NCBI GenBank assembly: GCA_049642465.1
Contig: JBAROV010000008.1
Span: forward strand, 1 to 51,837
Direction: 5' to 3'
Length of the DNA: 51,837 bases
Source: CAWDPQ01 sp049642465
GTDB taxonomy: Bacteria > Acidobacteriota > Vicinamibacteria > Vicinamibacterales > 2-12-FULL-66-21
Of this stretch, positions 7,925 to 16,215 are shown in pieces; the stretch's first letter is position 1, and every line of letters begins with the position of its first letter. Made by a program: the position numbers and the translations under genes. Under the pieces are notes generated by a model, which ran no database searches, was not told where the DNA came from, and saw only the letters and a list, made by a program, of their open reading frames with translations.

Positions 7925-9345
7925 CCGACTCCGCCCAGACCCCGCATGTCCATCGGTTGACTCAGGATCCACAGTGCTGCGATGGCAAGGGCCGAGACGG
8001 CAAACAACCACGGCGCTGCGGCGATCGCCGGACGGTCTGGATAGTCTCGTGACGAGGTCGCGTGCATGAGGCCCATTGAGCCGCACGCCCCGAGAATCAC
8101 GAACCCGAGCTGGAGGACGTAGACGGAGCCGGGTTGCAGCCCGGCCCAACGCCAGAGGGGATCCCCCAGCACCGCCCAGCCGAAGAGATCGATTGCTGCA
8201 CTCTGCGTGACCGGGACGACGGTGAGCATGCCGGTCAGCAGATGAAATCCGTAATGGGCCAGCCAGACGCCGAACCCGAATGGCACGAGCGCGAATGCGA
8301 ACCGTTGCGCGGTCACCCGAACCGGGCGTCCCGATTCACGGGTAAGAACGCGTGTGATCGCGGCGGAAGCCAGCAGCAGCGCCGCCGGTATCACTACGAG
8401 AGCCAGGAAGAACAGGAAGGCAAGGATTGGAGCTTCCGATTGCACGTGCAGCAGGCTCGCGAGTGTGCGTTCCAAGGCAGACGCAGGCGCAGTCATCGCG
8501 AACGCATTGACGAGCGCGCCGAACGTGAACATCACCGTCAAAACCGCGAGATCGGGCCGCTGGAGCAGGCGGCCCACCCCAGATCGTCTTCGCGCATCGA
8601 GCAGCTCCACGCCAGGCACGCGGGTCGAAACCGCCACGTTATCGTGTGGGCACGCGTGAACGCAGTCGAGGCACAACGTGCAATCCAGGTTGCCCGCCTT
8701 GGCAGGGAGAAAGAGTCCCAACTCGCAGCCGCGCCGGGTCACGTGCAACGGCTGTAGCGCGCTTCGTTGTCCCTTGATGCAATCGGAGGTGCGGCAGCCG
8801 CGGCACACGTCCATACTGCGCACCCGGACTTCGAGAGGCGACATCGTCGAACTGATGAAGTTGAACTGTCCAATCGGACATACGTACTTGCAGAAAGATG
8901 CGCCCTTGAACACGAGATCGACGAGCATCGCGACGCTGAAGTAGCCGACGATCAGCCAGGCAGTTGCGGCGGGCAACGCCCAGATATCGAACAGCTCGTA
9001 CGAGAAAAGGACCGCAACCAATAGCAGGATCCCGATCCATTTGCGTCGAAGTCGGCGCGGCCACGAGAAGCGCGGCCCGACGAGCCGCCGGCCTGCATCG
9101 CGCGCGAGGACCATCGGGCATGCGGTGCAGAACACATTGCCCACCATGAGCAGGCCGATGACAAGAAGCCCTCGCCAGTGGATCGACGTCAAAACGGTCG
9201 ATAGATTGCGGGGAGCGATTTGCGGTCCGAACAAGCCGTGCAGCACGAGGCTTCCCGCGACCACCAGCATGACGAGCTGAAGCGACAGACGGATATGCCG
9301 CCAACGCAGTACCGCGCCGATGATTGGCAGGCGGAGAACATCCAC
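7921..9345 (-). CDS. NapH/CcoG-like membrane polyferredoxin (4Fe-4S)
   Basis: A 474-residue membrane protein with about ten hydrophobic segments. Its cysteine motifs are FCTACPM near residue 75, CKYVCPIGQ near residue 155, a CRGCxxxxC cluster, and a ferredoxin-type CTLCLDCVHACPHDNV. The first two resemble the NosR/NapH/CcoG family of membrane iron-sulfur proteins, which pass electrons across or along the membrane to periplasmic reductases or take part in copper and oxidase maturation. The C-terminal half has further helices and a Phe/His-rich stretch (LAHYGFHLLTGML). It lies third in a minus-strand operon with a YtkA-like lipoprotein upstream and an N-terminal-His protein downstream. The electron donor and acceptor are not evident from the window. 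Confidence 0.85.
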   Translation of the reverse strand: MDVLRLPIIGAVLRWRHIRLSLQLVMLVVAGSLVLHGLFGPQIAPRNLSTVLTSIHWRGLLVIGLLMVGNVFCTACPMVLARDAGRRLVGPRFSWPRRLRRKWIGILLLVAVLFSYELFDIWALPAATAWLIVGYFSVAMLVDLVFKGASFCKYVCPIGQFNFISSTMSPLEVRVRSMDVCRGCRTSDCIKGQRSALQPLHVTRRGCELGLFLPAKAGNLDCTLCLDCVHACPHDNVAVSTRVPGVELLDARRRSGVGRLLQRPDLAVLTVMFTFGALVNAFAMTAPASALERTLASLLHVQSEAPILAFLFFLALVVIPAALLLASAAITRVLTRESGRPVRVTAQRFAFALVPFGFGVWLAHYGFHLLTGMLTVVPVTQSAAIDLFGWAVLGDPLWRWAGLQPGSVYVLQLGFVILGACGSMGLMHATSSRDYPDRPAIAAAPWLFAVSALAIAALWILSQPMDMRGLGGVG

Positions 9346-9385
9346 GATTGGTTCCTTGATTGGATGGCTTTGACGCCGGACCTGA

Positions 9386-9784
9386 TTAGCCCGGCGGCTG
9401 CACAGCCGTCACTTCAGTCTGCTTGACGATTCGGCGGCCGTCGGCCAGTTCGCCGCTCGCCACAAGCACCCAGGTCCCGGCCATCGAGAGATGCAGACGC
9501 GCCTCGTAGATTCCGCGGCTCCGCTCGGTCGCCTCGCCTATAAGCGGCGCCATCCCCGGATGAGTCATGTGCGCTTCGACACGGAGCTTGGCGCCGCCGC
9601 CGGGTTTCCCATCAGCATGCGTCAGTGCGACGCGGACGAGCGTGGCCGCCCCTGTGACGGGCGGCGTTGGCTCGATCGTCCAGGTGACCGCGAGGTCGCC
9701 CGCTCCGCGGCCGCATGCGAACGCGAAGCAGCAACACGCGACCAGACCGGCGATTACACGGACGCGGCGAGCCTCCGATGCCAT
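9386..9784 (-). CDS. YtkA/FixH-like lipoprotein
   Basis: A 132-residue protein. The start is ATG at 9782-9784, which overlaps the end of the upstream membrane-protein gene by 31 bp. The N terminus is a signal with a lipobox-like FAC (LVACCCFAFACGRG). It is followed by an immunoglobulin-like domain with ATLVRVALTHADGKPGGGAK, HMTHPGMAPLIGEA and YEARLHLSMAGTWVLVASG. The 'MTHPGMAP' core is characteristic of YtkA-like domains (related to FixH), which often lie next to copper-handling and heme-copper oxidase assembly genes. It probably sits on the outer face of a membrane. The operon context suggests it works with the polyferredoxin. Confidence 0.8.
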   Translation of the reverse strand: MASEARRVRVIAGLVACCCFAFACGRGAGDLAVTWTIEPTPPVTGAATLVRVALTHADGKPGGGAKLRVEAHMTHPGMAPLIGEATERSRGIYEARLHLSMAGTWVLVASGELADGRRIVKQTEVTAVQPPG

Positions 9785-10314
9785 GCGCACGTACACATCG
9801 CCCGTCCCGTTTCGGCCGCTGGGAACATGTGGTAATACATCGCCACGACCATCGGGATGAAAACGATGGTGTTGTAGAAGAGATGCAGTTCCACGCGCGG
9901 CACCCACATTTGCACGAGGCTCGTCGGCACCGGTCGATCGAAAAGATTGTGCCCGGTCAGATATTGCATCTGCAGCAGGAAATGTTCGATGTGATGGAAG
10001 AACTGAATCGAGAGCGCGATCGTCCACCAGCGCCGATCCTCCACGCCGGTGAAGCCCGGCCTCAGCATCCAGAGTCCGATCAGCATCACGAGCGCGTAGC
10101 CGTAATGCATGATCTCTGACGAGACCAGGAACGGGAAGAAGTACCCGAGCGCACCGCGCGCTGCCGGAACCGGCCAACCCAGCGCGTAGATCTGGAAAGC
10201 CTGCAGCAGATGTTCGGCCCAGTGTGCGAGAACGATCACGACGAACAGACGCAGCGCCGTCTCGTGCTGAGGACCGTTGATCCGTTCGAGAAAATTCCTC
10301 ATCGCTCCTGCCAT
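9754..10314 (-). CDS. Histidine-rich integral membrane protein
   Basis: A 186-residue protein with about four transmembrane segments. I do not recognise a named family. His and Glu are unusually frequent in or next to the hydrophobic segments. Two HxxEH motifs are present (H31-W-A-E-H35 and H107-H-I-E-H111), together with SSEIMHYGY, ELHLFYNT and MYYHMFP. Such a pattern could ligate heme or a di-metal centre in the membrane, but that is only inference. It is the first gene of the minus-strand operon and overlaps the YtkA-like gene. Its start region faces the deiodinase-like selenoprotein gene across a 130-bp divergent promoter region. An internal ATG at 10300-10302, preceded by AGGAG, is an alternative start. 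Confidence 0.75.
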   Translation of the reverse strand: MAGAMRNFLERINGPQHETALRLFVVIVLAHWAEHLLQAFQIYALGWPVPAARGALGYFFPFLVSSEIMHYGYALVMLIGLWMLRPGFTGVEDRRWWTIALSIQFFHHIEHFLLQMQYLTGHNLFDRPVPTSLVQMWVPRVELHLFYNTIVFIPMVVAMYYHMFPAAETGRAMCTCAWHRRLAASV

Positions 10315-10444
10315 GTGATGTGAGGATTGCTACTGTACGCATCGGCACTCCACGACGCAATACCCCGCAAACGCATGCGTGCGGCCGTGTAGTGGTTTTC
10401 AATTAGTGCACCACCCGCCCGATGCACGTAGGATAGCCGCGCGA

Positions 10445-11185
10445 ATGACGCGAAGAGTGTCGGCCAATATCAGCCGAGTGACCCGGTGGATCGCCTACGT
10501 ATTCGTGGGACTGATCGCCGCGTACATCGCCCTCGGTGCCGTCGTCCTGTCCGCCATGCTGGCGCCACCGGAGCGATTCGGCCAGTTCATGAAGCACATG
10601 CCGGGCATGGTCGTCTGGGGTGCGCTGCCCGCCTCGCGAATGTGGCTTTGGGCCCGCAGCGGCGACCTCTCCGCCGGCGATCTGGCGCCTGATTTCACGC
10701 TGCGGCGGCAAGGCCAGGACGGGCGAGTCACGCTTTCCACGTTCCGCGGTCAGCGTCCGGTCGTGCTCGTCTTCGGCAGCTACACTTGACCGCCATTCCG
10801 CCGGGCGGTGCCCGCGCTCAACAAGCTCTATCGGGAATACCGCGATCGCGCGGAGTTCTTCGTCGTGTACATCCAGGAAGCGCATGCAATCGACGCCTGG
10901 CAGCTCGACGTCAATCTCGAGGACGATGTACTGGTGGCGACGACGAAGACGGCAGAAGAGCGTGACGATGTGGCGGGCATCTGCCTGACGAAGCTCGGAA
11001 TCGAACTACCGGCCGTCGTGGACGAGCCCGATAACCGGGTCGAGCGCGCGTACACCGGATGGCCGGACCGTCTCTATGTGATCGATCGACAGGGTCGCGT
11101 CGCGTACAAAAGCGCCGCCGGACCATTCGGCTTCAAGCCCGCCGAAGTTGAAGCCTCGCTGAAGCGACTTTTTCCGAATAATTGA
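10445..11185 (+). CDS. Iodothyronine-deiodinase-like thioredoxin-fold selenoprotein (TGA = Sec115)
   Basis: Read through the TGA at 10787-10789, this is a 246-residue membrane-anchored thioredoxin-fold protein. Residues about 12-35 are a transmembrane helix (WIAYVFVGLIAAYIALGAVVL). The redox domain starts at LAPDFTLRR. The active site reads VLVFGSYT-TGA-PPFRRAVPALN, followed by FFVVYIQEAHAIDAW. Vertebrate deiodinases share FGSCTU-PPF/PSF and YIEEAHASDGW, with Sec as the catalytic residue. TGA is therefore at the catalytic position and the conserved His/Glu segment follows in the same frame. The C terminus also fits a thioredoxin fold (GIELPAVVDEPDN, WPDRLYVIDRQGRVAYK, GPFGF). A hairpin begins 12 nt after the TGA. 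Substrate is unknown: bacterial relatives need not act on iodothyronines and may be peroxidases or reductive dehalogenases. An upstream in-frame ATG at 10379 would add 22 residues. Confidence 0.88.
10802..10814 (+). promoter_or_regulatory. SECIS-like hairpin of the deiodinase-like selenoprotein
   Basis: CGGGC (10802-10806), loop GGT, CCCG-type 3' arm GCCCG (10810-10814) form a 5-bp stem starting 12 nt after the TGA at 10787-10789. The first loop base is G, as required in bacterial SECIS elements. A competing 6-bp stem pairs ACCGCC (10789-10794) with GGCGGT (10804-10809), so the fold should be modelled. Confidence 0.55.
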
Positions 11186-11224
11186 CTGCACAACCGGGTT
11201 CACCGAGCACTCCGTCTGCCTTTT

Positions 11225-11506
11225 TCAGGGCTCGCGGGGCCCCACCCCCGCTCGCTCTCGCTCGGCGGCGGTGCTCCGCACCGCTTCCCTCCGGCGCCTC
11301 GCTCGGGCCGCAGGCGCTGTCGGCCGTTTCGTGCGCCAGAGCGCGCTGAGCCCAACGATCCCCGCCACAACACACAGACCGAGCACGACGCGGCTGGCAG
11401 CTGACTGCGACGCCGTCTGGTGCGCTCCCGTCCAGAACCAGCCCGTGACCGCGAGTGCCATGACGACGAGGATGAAACACGAAATAGCGAGCCGAATGAC
11501 GTTCAT
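11225..11506 (-). CDS. Small two-helix membrane protein
   Basis: A 93-residue protein. The ATG at 11504-11506 overlaps the stop of the APC transporter gene (ATGA), implying translational coupling; an ATG at 11513-11515 is an alternative. It has two hydrophobic helices (LAISCFILVVMALAVTGWF and VVLGLCVVAGIVGLSALW) and a long Arg-rich tail. I do not recognise a family. It could be a small accessory subunit of the transporter. Confidence 0.6.
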   Translation of the reverse strand: MNVIRLAISCFILVVMALAVTGWFWTGAHQTASQSAASRVVLGLCVVAGIVGLSALWRTKRPTAPAARARRRREAVRSTAAERERAGVGPREP

Positions 11507-12858
11507 GGCAACCATGTTGATACCTGTTCGCCGCGCGCGTGCGACTTCACGAAGATGCCGTATGCCGGAATGCCGAGCAACACCAGCGTCAAGCCGGCAA
11601 CGGCCTGAAGCGGGCGGTTGATCGCGATAAGAGCGACGATGGCGACGACGAGCAGGATGAAGAGTATCGGCGTGACCGGGTAACCCGGGGATTGGAATGG
11701 CGCTCTGTCGGATGGGAGCCGTCGCCGAATCGCGATGAGCGCGCCCGCCGCGAGCGCGATGAAGCACAGCGTTGTGCACATGAAAAAGGCCACGATGGCC
11801 TGAAACGTACCGACGAGCACGAAGAGGCTGGCGAGGGCTGCAAGCAGGGCCGTGGGACGTGCGGGCGCCTGTGTCGCCTGGTTGATTGACGCGATTGATG
11901 CGGGAAACAGTCGATCCAGACTCATCGCTACATACAGACGCGGCGCCATGATCAGCAGCGCCAGCAGGCTCGCAACCACAGACAGTACGACGATCGACGC
12001 GAGAAGGGACGGCCCCCTCGAACCGAGCATCGCTTCACCCGCACGCCGCGCGAAGTCGGGCGCGCTCGTCACCTCCTGGAGGGGGACGATGTACATGAAC
12101 GCGATGGTCAGCGCGACGTAGACCGCAGTCACGCACGTGACACCAACGGCAAGCGCGACCGCCAGCGTTTGCCGCGGATTCCGGACTTCGTTGGCTATCC
12201 GGCTGGCCTCCCAGAACCCACCGAAGGAAAAGAAGACGCTGACAAAGCCGAGCGCAAGGGCCTCACCCAGCGGCACTGTGGCAGAGTGCCTCGTCACGAA
12301 CGGTTCGAAATGCGACCAGCTGCCGCTGGCAGCCGCGAATGCGAGCAGCACGACCGCGAGAAACGCGAGCAACTTGAACATCGTCATGACGGTGAGGACA
12401 CGCGCGCTCAACATCAGGCCACCCATGCTCAGGGCGGCGAGCACCCAGATCACGCCAATCGCGATCCATCGTTCCCCGCCCGCTGCTGCCGGCCACAGGA
12501 GAATGAGGTAGGCCGCCGCCCCAGTCGCGAGTGCGGCCGTAATGCCGGGATCGAGAATGAGAAGGGACTGCCATCCATACAGGAAGGCGATTCGCTCCCC
12601 CCATCCTTCCTTCAAGTAGATGTATGGTCCGCCCGCCAGCGGATAGCGTGAGGCGAGCTCGCCGAATGTCAGTGCGCCGCAAAACACGAGCGCTCCGCAG
12701 ATGACCCATAGACCCAGCGTGAGAACTGGGGACGCGACTGCGCCGATGACCTGTGCAGGGGTCAGAAAGATGCCCACACCAATGGTGTGACCCACGACGA
12801 GGGCGATGGCCGGCCAGAGACCGAGCCCCGCTCCCGCTGATCGGCTCTGTTGACGCAT
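11503..12858 (-). CDS. APC-superfamily amino acid/polyamine permease
   Basis: A 451-residue protein with about twelve transmembrane helices. The N-terminal signature GLWPAIALVVGHTIGVGIFL, with the GxGIF substrate-binding turn of the APC fold, is present. It is followed by GALTFGELASRYPLAGGPYIYL in helix 2-3 and the FFSFGGFWEASRIANEVRNP segment typical of helix 6. The family moves amino acids or polyamines across the inner membrane by proton coupling or exchange. The substrate cannot be read from the sequence. It forms a two-gene unit with the small membrane protein whose start overlaps its stop. The TonB-receptor-like gene upstream is on the same strand, 33 bp away, so the three may be co-transcribed. 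Confidence 0.88.
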   Translation of the reverse strand: MRQQSRSAGAGLGLWPAIALVVGHTIGVGIFLTPAQVIGAVASPVLTLGLWVICGALVFCGALTFGELASRYPLAGGPYIYLKEGWGERIAFLYGWQSLLILDPGITAALATGAAAYLILLWPAAAGGERWIAIGVIWVLAALSMGGLMLSARVLTVMTMFKLLAFLAVVLLAFAAASGSWSHFEPFVTRHSATVPLGEALALGFVSVFFSFGGFWEASRIANEVRNPRQTLAVALAVGVTCVTAVYVALTIAFMYIVPLQEVTSAPDFARRAGEAMLGSRGPSLLASIVVLSVVASLLALLIMAPRLYVAMSLDRLFPASIASINQATQAPARPTALLAALASLFVLVGTFQAIVAFFMCTTLCFIALAAGALIAIRRRLPSDRAPFQSPGYPVTPILFILLVVAIVALIAINRPLQAVAGLTLVLLGIPAYGIFVKSHARGEQVSTWLP

Positions 12859-12891
12859 TTGTCTCCAGCTTTGCGACTCGCCAGAGTCCTG

Positions 12892-15855
12892 TCAGAAACT
12901 TACGCGAGCGCCAAGCTGAAGCGCGAACGGACCTCCGGGGCCGAACACGCCTCCAGCCGTTCGCACTGGGGTCCCGAACTGCGACGATCGAAGGTAACCC
13001 GGGCTGCCAGGATCGTTTGAATCGCGGACAAGTGCATTCGCAAAGCCGGAGTAATTGACTGGCGACGTGCCCAGGATGTTCGTCACATTGAACACGTTGA
13101 ACAGCTCCACCAGACCGTCGATGTGCACGCGACCCACTGGAAAGGACCGCGAAATGCGGAGGTCCAGCGAGTTGAAGGTGTCGTTGAAGCGTGCGCTACT
13201 CGAAACTGCAGGCAGCTGTTCGTTGTTGATGCCGCCGCTCGCGTTGACCTGTTGGATGAACGCATTCAGCTCGTCCGCCGAGTGAAACAGGCGACCGCCA
13301 GCATTGCGCTGGATCGTGGGGATTCGTGTCTGCCCGCTCGGCATCAGAATGTCCATCGGGACTCCGGAGGCAAGCGTCCACAAGGCGGACACCTGGAATC
13401 TCCCGCCGAGACTCACCACTCCGGAGAGGGCGAGGCGGTGGCGCTGATCATTTGGCGTTGGGCCGTACTCCCGCCGAAGATCGTCCGGATCGATTGGGCC
13501 GCTACCAAACGGGATCTGATCGTCGTTCGCATAGTTGAATGCGGACGAAAGGGTATAGGCGATTCGGAATCCGTAGCGGCCGGAGAACCGGCGCTCCAAC
13601 TCCACGAGCAGGGCGTCGTAATCTGTTTCGGCGCTTGATTCCAGGTTCACCACGCGATCCGGTCCACCGACGACCGGATTGAAGACGGTGCCGAGCGTCC
13701 GGCCGATGATGAAGTCGCTGCCGTGGTTGTGCACGACGTCAGCGCGCAGCACCTGCCGCGATCCGAGCTGGCGCTCCACCCCGAGCGAGAGTTGCTGCAC
13801 TTTCGGATTCTGCAGCCGTGAGTCGATGATGTTGATCCCCGACGCGCCGGCACCCGGCAGGATGAAACCGGTAAATGGGTTCGAAACCGTCGGTGCGAAA
13901 GGCGGCACTCGACCGCTGGCCTGATCCATGAACAGAAGATTCCCCGCCCGCACTTCGATCGGGAGCGCCCGGCCATCGAGCCCTCGCTCCAGCGATTGAA
14001 TCTCCAGGGTGACACGGTCGTAATAGATTCCGTAGCCGCCGCGAATGCTCGTGCGAGCGTCCGCGGTTGACCAGTTGAATCCGAGGCGTGGCGCCCAGTT
14101 GTTGGTGTCGCGCCGCCGTTCGCCTCTCACGAAGTCCGCGACGATCGGATTGAGCTCGTCCACGCGGCTCACGTTGTTCACATCGGTGTCGAGTTCGTAT
14201 CGGATGCCAAGATTCAATGAGAGGCGAGGGTGGACTCGCCAATCGTCCTGGGCGAATCCCGCGAAGTGAATGTTGTCAGCATCGGGAATCACCAGATCGC
14301 GGTCGGGCCGACCGCTGCGAAGCGTCACCGCAAACAGCAGGTCATCGTCATTGACGCGGCCGTCGCCGTTGCGATCGAAGGCGGGAAAGTCCTCGACCAG
14401 TTCGATGCGGCCGTCGCGGAACACCCCCAGATCGAATCGGGCATCCACACGCTGTAGCTGGCTGCCAAATTTCCACTGATGCGTTCCTCGCGCGAGCGCC
14501 AGCGAATCAGCAAACTGCCAGCGGCGCTGCGTTGTTCCCTGAGGTACGCGGAACGACGATCCTGCCTGGATGCTGGGAAACGTGAGTTGGACGCCGGGTT
14601 CGACCGGGGCGATTTGATTGCGAAAATCGCTGAAGCTGACGCTGAGGGAGTTGACCGCACGCGCCGACAACACTCGCGTCCACGTCCCCAGCGCCGAGTG
14701 AAAACGATTCCGGGACTGCTGCCGCTGAGACGCTGTCCCGATTGCGCGCTCGACTGTGCTCGCGGCGATGTCGTCTTCGCGCTGTCCGGAGTAGCGGATC
14801 ATCACGTCGTCGGTTGGACCGGCGCGCCAGTCAAGGCGAAATGTGGCAAGGAGATCGTCGAGCGGCGCTGGCGCGAACGAGCGGCGGATGGTGCGGGCGA
14901 CGGTGTCACGGGAGCCGACCAGTGTTCCCCCGTCCTGGTTTCGCAATTCAACGGCGCCAAATCCGAAGACGCCGCCGGGGACGAGCGGTCCTCCCACCGT
15001 GAAAGGCACCTGCTGGCGGTCGAATGGCGGATCCCCGACTTCGTCGCGATCCAGCAGTTCGGGCAGCGCCTGCCAGCTCTGATCGCGGAGGAACAACGCG
15101 GCCGATCCACGGAGCGTATCTCCACCCGATCGCGTGATGACGTTGATCACCGAACTCGCCGAGCGGCCAAGCTCCGCGGCGAAGCGGTTCGTCGCGACCT
15201 GAAACTCCTGGACGGCATCCTGTGACATGTTCTGCAAGGGGCCGCCGACCACGTCGTCGTTGTTGTCCATGCCGTCGATGGTGACGTTGCCGCCGCGGCC
15301 GGCCTGGCCAGCCGACGACACGGTCACGGTTTGGGCCTTTGTTGGATCGAAGTTTGGCGCCGGTGCGCTGCCAGGGCTGAGGAAGGCCAGCTCGAGAAAG
15401 TTTCGCCCGTTGAGCGGCAGAGACTCGATCTCTCGCGCCGAGATCACCGACCCGACGGTGGATCCCAGCACATCGACCGAGCCGGCGCCCCCGGCGACGA
15501 TTAACTCTTCCCGGATGGCAGAGATGCGCAGCGGCACCTCGACTTCCGCCGCTTGCCCCACTTCGAGGCGGAGACCCGCAATGCGTCGCTCGGCAAACCC
15601 CTGCGCCGACACGATGACGTCAACGTCTCCAGGAGGAATACTGCTGACGGCGAAATAGCCTTCGGCATCGGAACGGGTTTCACGCGTCAAGCCCGTCGCC
15701 GTCTGCACGACCTGCACCTTGGCCTCGACGCCTTTGCGCTGAGGATCGAGCACGCGCCCACGGATTGTGGCGCCGGCGCCCGCCGGCTGGCCGGCGACGG
15801 GCGAGGCAAGACTGGCGAGCAGCCAGCAGAGGCACACGTAGACCCTGAAACTCAT
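12892..15855 (-). CDS. TonB-dependent receptor-like protein with carboxypeptidase regulatory-like domain
   Basis: A 987-residue outer-membrane protein. The start was chosen at ATG 15853-15855 because AGGTGGAG lies just upstream and a signal peptide follows directly (VCLCWLLASLASPVAGQ). Residues about 28-115 form a carboxypeptidase-regulatory (CarboxypepD_reg) beta domain (ATIRGRVLDPQRKGVEAKV, DAEGYFAVSSIPPGDVDVIV). A TonB plug follows, with SLPLNGRNFLELAFLSPG and a GNVTIDGMDNNDDVVG-type loop. The rest is a predicted 22-strand barrel ending in ALQLGARVSF with the usual C-terminal Phe. No obvious TonB box or SusD partner is nearby, as is common for the expanded Acidobacteriota family. The imported substrate is unknown; polysaccharide or peptide uptake is typical for relatives. 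Confidence 0.9.
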   Translation of the reverse strand: MSFRVYVCLCWLLASLASPVAGQPAGAGATIRGRVLDPQRKGVEAKVQVVQTATGLTRETRSDAEGYFAVSSIPPGDVDVIVSAQGFAERRIAGLRLEVGQAAEVEVPLRISAIREELIVAGGAGSVDVLGSTVGSVISAREIESLPLNGRNFLELAFLSPGSAPAPNFDPTKAQTVTVSSAGQAGRGGNVTIDGMDNNDDVVGGPLQNMSQDAVQEFQVATNRFAAELGRSASSVINVITRSGGDTLRGSAALFLRDQSWQALPELLDRDEVGDPPFDRQQVPFTVGGPLVPGGVFGFGAVELRNQDGGTLVGSRDTVARTIRRSFAPAPLDDLLATFRLDWRAGPTDDVMIRYSGQREDDIAASTVERAIGTASQRQQSRNRFHSALGTWTRVLSARAVNSLSVSFSDFRNQIAPVEPGVQLTFPSIQAGSSFRVPQGTTQRRWQFADSLALARGTHQWKFGSQLQRVDARFDLGVFRDGRIELVEDFPAFDRNGDGRVNDDDLLFAVTLRSGRPDRDLVIPDADNIHFAGFAQDDWRVHPRLSLNLGIRYELDTDVNNVSRVDELNPIVADFVRGERRRDTNNWAPRLGFNWSTADARTSIRGGYGIYYDRVTLEIQSLERGLDGRALPIEVRAGNLLFMDQASGRVPPFAPTVSNPFTGFILPGAGASGINIIDSRLQNPKVQQLSLGVERQLGSRQVLRADVVHNHGSDFIIGRTLGTVFNPVVGGPDRVVNLESSAETDYDALLVELERRFSGRYGFRIAYTLSSAFNYANDDQIPFGSGPIDPDDLRREYGPTPNDQRHRLALSGVVSLGGRFQVSALWTLASGVPMDILMPSGQTRIPTIQRNAGGRLFHSADELNAFIQQVNASGGINNEQLPAVSSSARFNDTFNSLDLRISRSFPVGRVHIDGLVELFNVFNVTNILGTSPVNYSGFANALVRDSNDPGSPGYLRSSQFGTPVRTAGGVFGPGGPFALQLGARVSF

Positions 15856-15939
15856 GCCGTCTCCACCTTTCGACACGAACTGGCCTAGAACCTGCGGACT
15901 ATACGTGCGGGTGGAGGGGGCGGCAATAATTGGAAGCTA

Positions 15940-16119
15940 TTAGCGCAGCTTCGACAGAATCCTTTTCTGGTTCGCGAGAATCTTGTCGAGCTTTCCTTGA
16001 TTGCGCAGCACTCGGTCCAGCTTGGACTGGTTTGCCTCAATCCGTCTCTGATTCGCGAGGATCCGTCGCTGGTTGGCGAGGATTTGCCTCTGATTCGCTA
16101 CGGTCGCCGCACTGGCCAT
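15940..16119 (-). CDS. Small heptad-repeat coiled-coil protein
   Basis: A 59-residue protein. ATG at 16117-16119 is preceded by GAGGAGG at ideal spacing, which supports a real gene; an upstream ATG at 16143 lacks such a site. The sequence is built of heptads such as VANQRQI, LANQRRI, LANQRRI, EANQSKL and LANQKRI, with hydrophobic residues at a/d and a repeated Ala-Asn-Gln core. It should form a parallel coiled coil, with Asn perhaps fixing register. The DNA shows matching degenerate 21-bp repeats, so it grew by internal duplication. No family or function is known to me. It stands alone between the TonB receptor and an ADOP permease. Confidence 0.75.
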   Translation of the reverse strand: MASAATVANQRQILANQRRILANQRRIEANQSKLDRVLRNQGKLDKILANQKRILSKLR

Positions 16120-16215
16120 CCGATCCTCCTCATCGACCCGCAACGGTAGAACGGATCGGATCGAAGGTCAAATGCGCCAAAACCGGAAACCACCGAGTCA
16201 GTCCTGAAGCGGGTT

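Noticed and set aside
9785..10402. Upstream extension of the YtkA-like frame to 10402
   Set aside because: The extension is low-complexity Arg-rich sequence in a different frame from the real membrane protein there; the lipoprotein signal begins at 9784.
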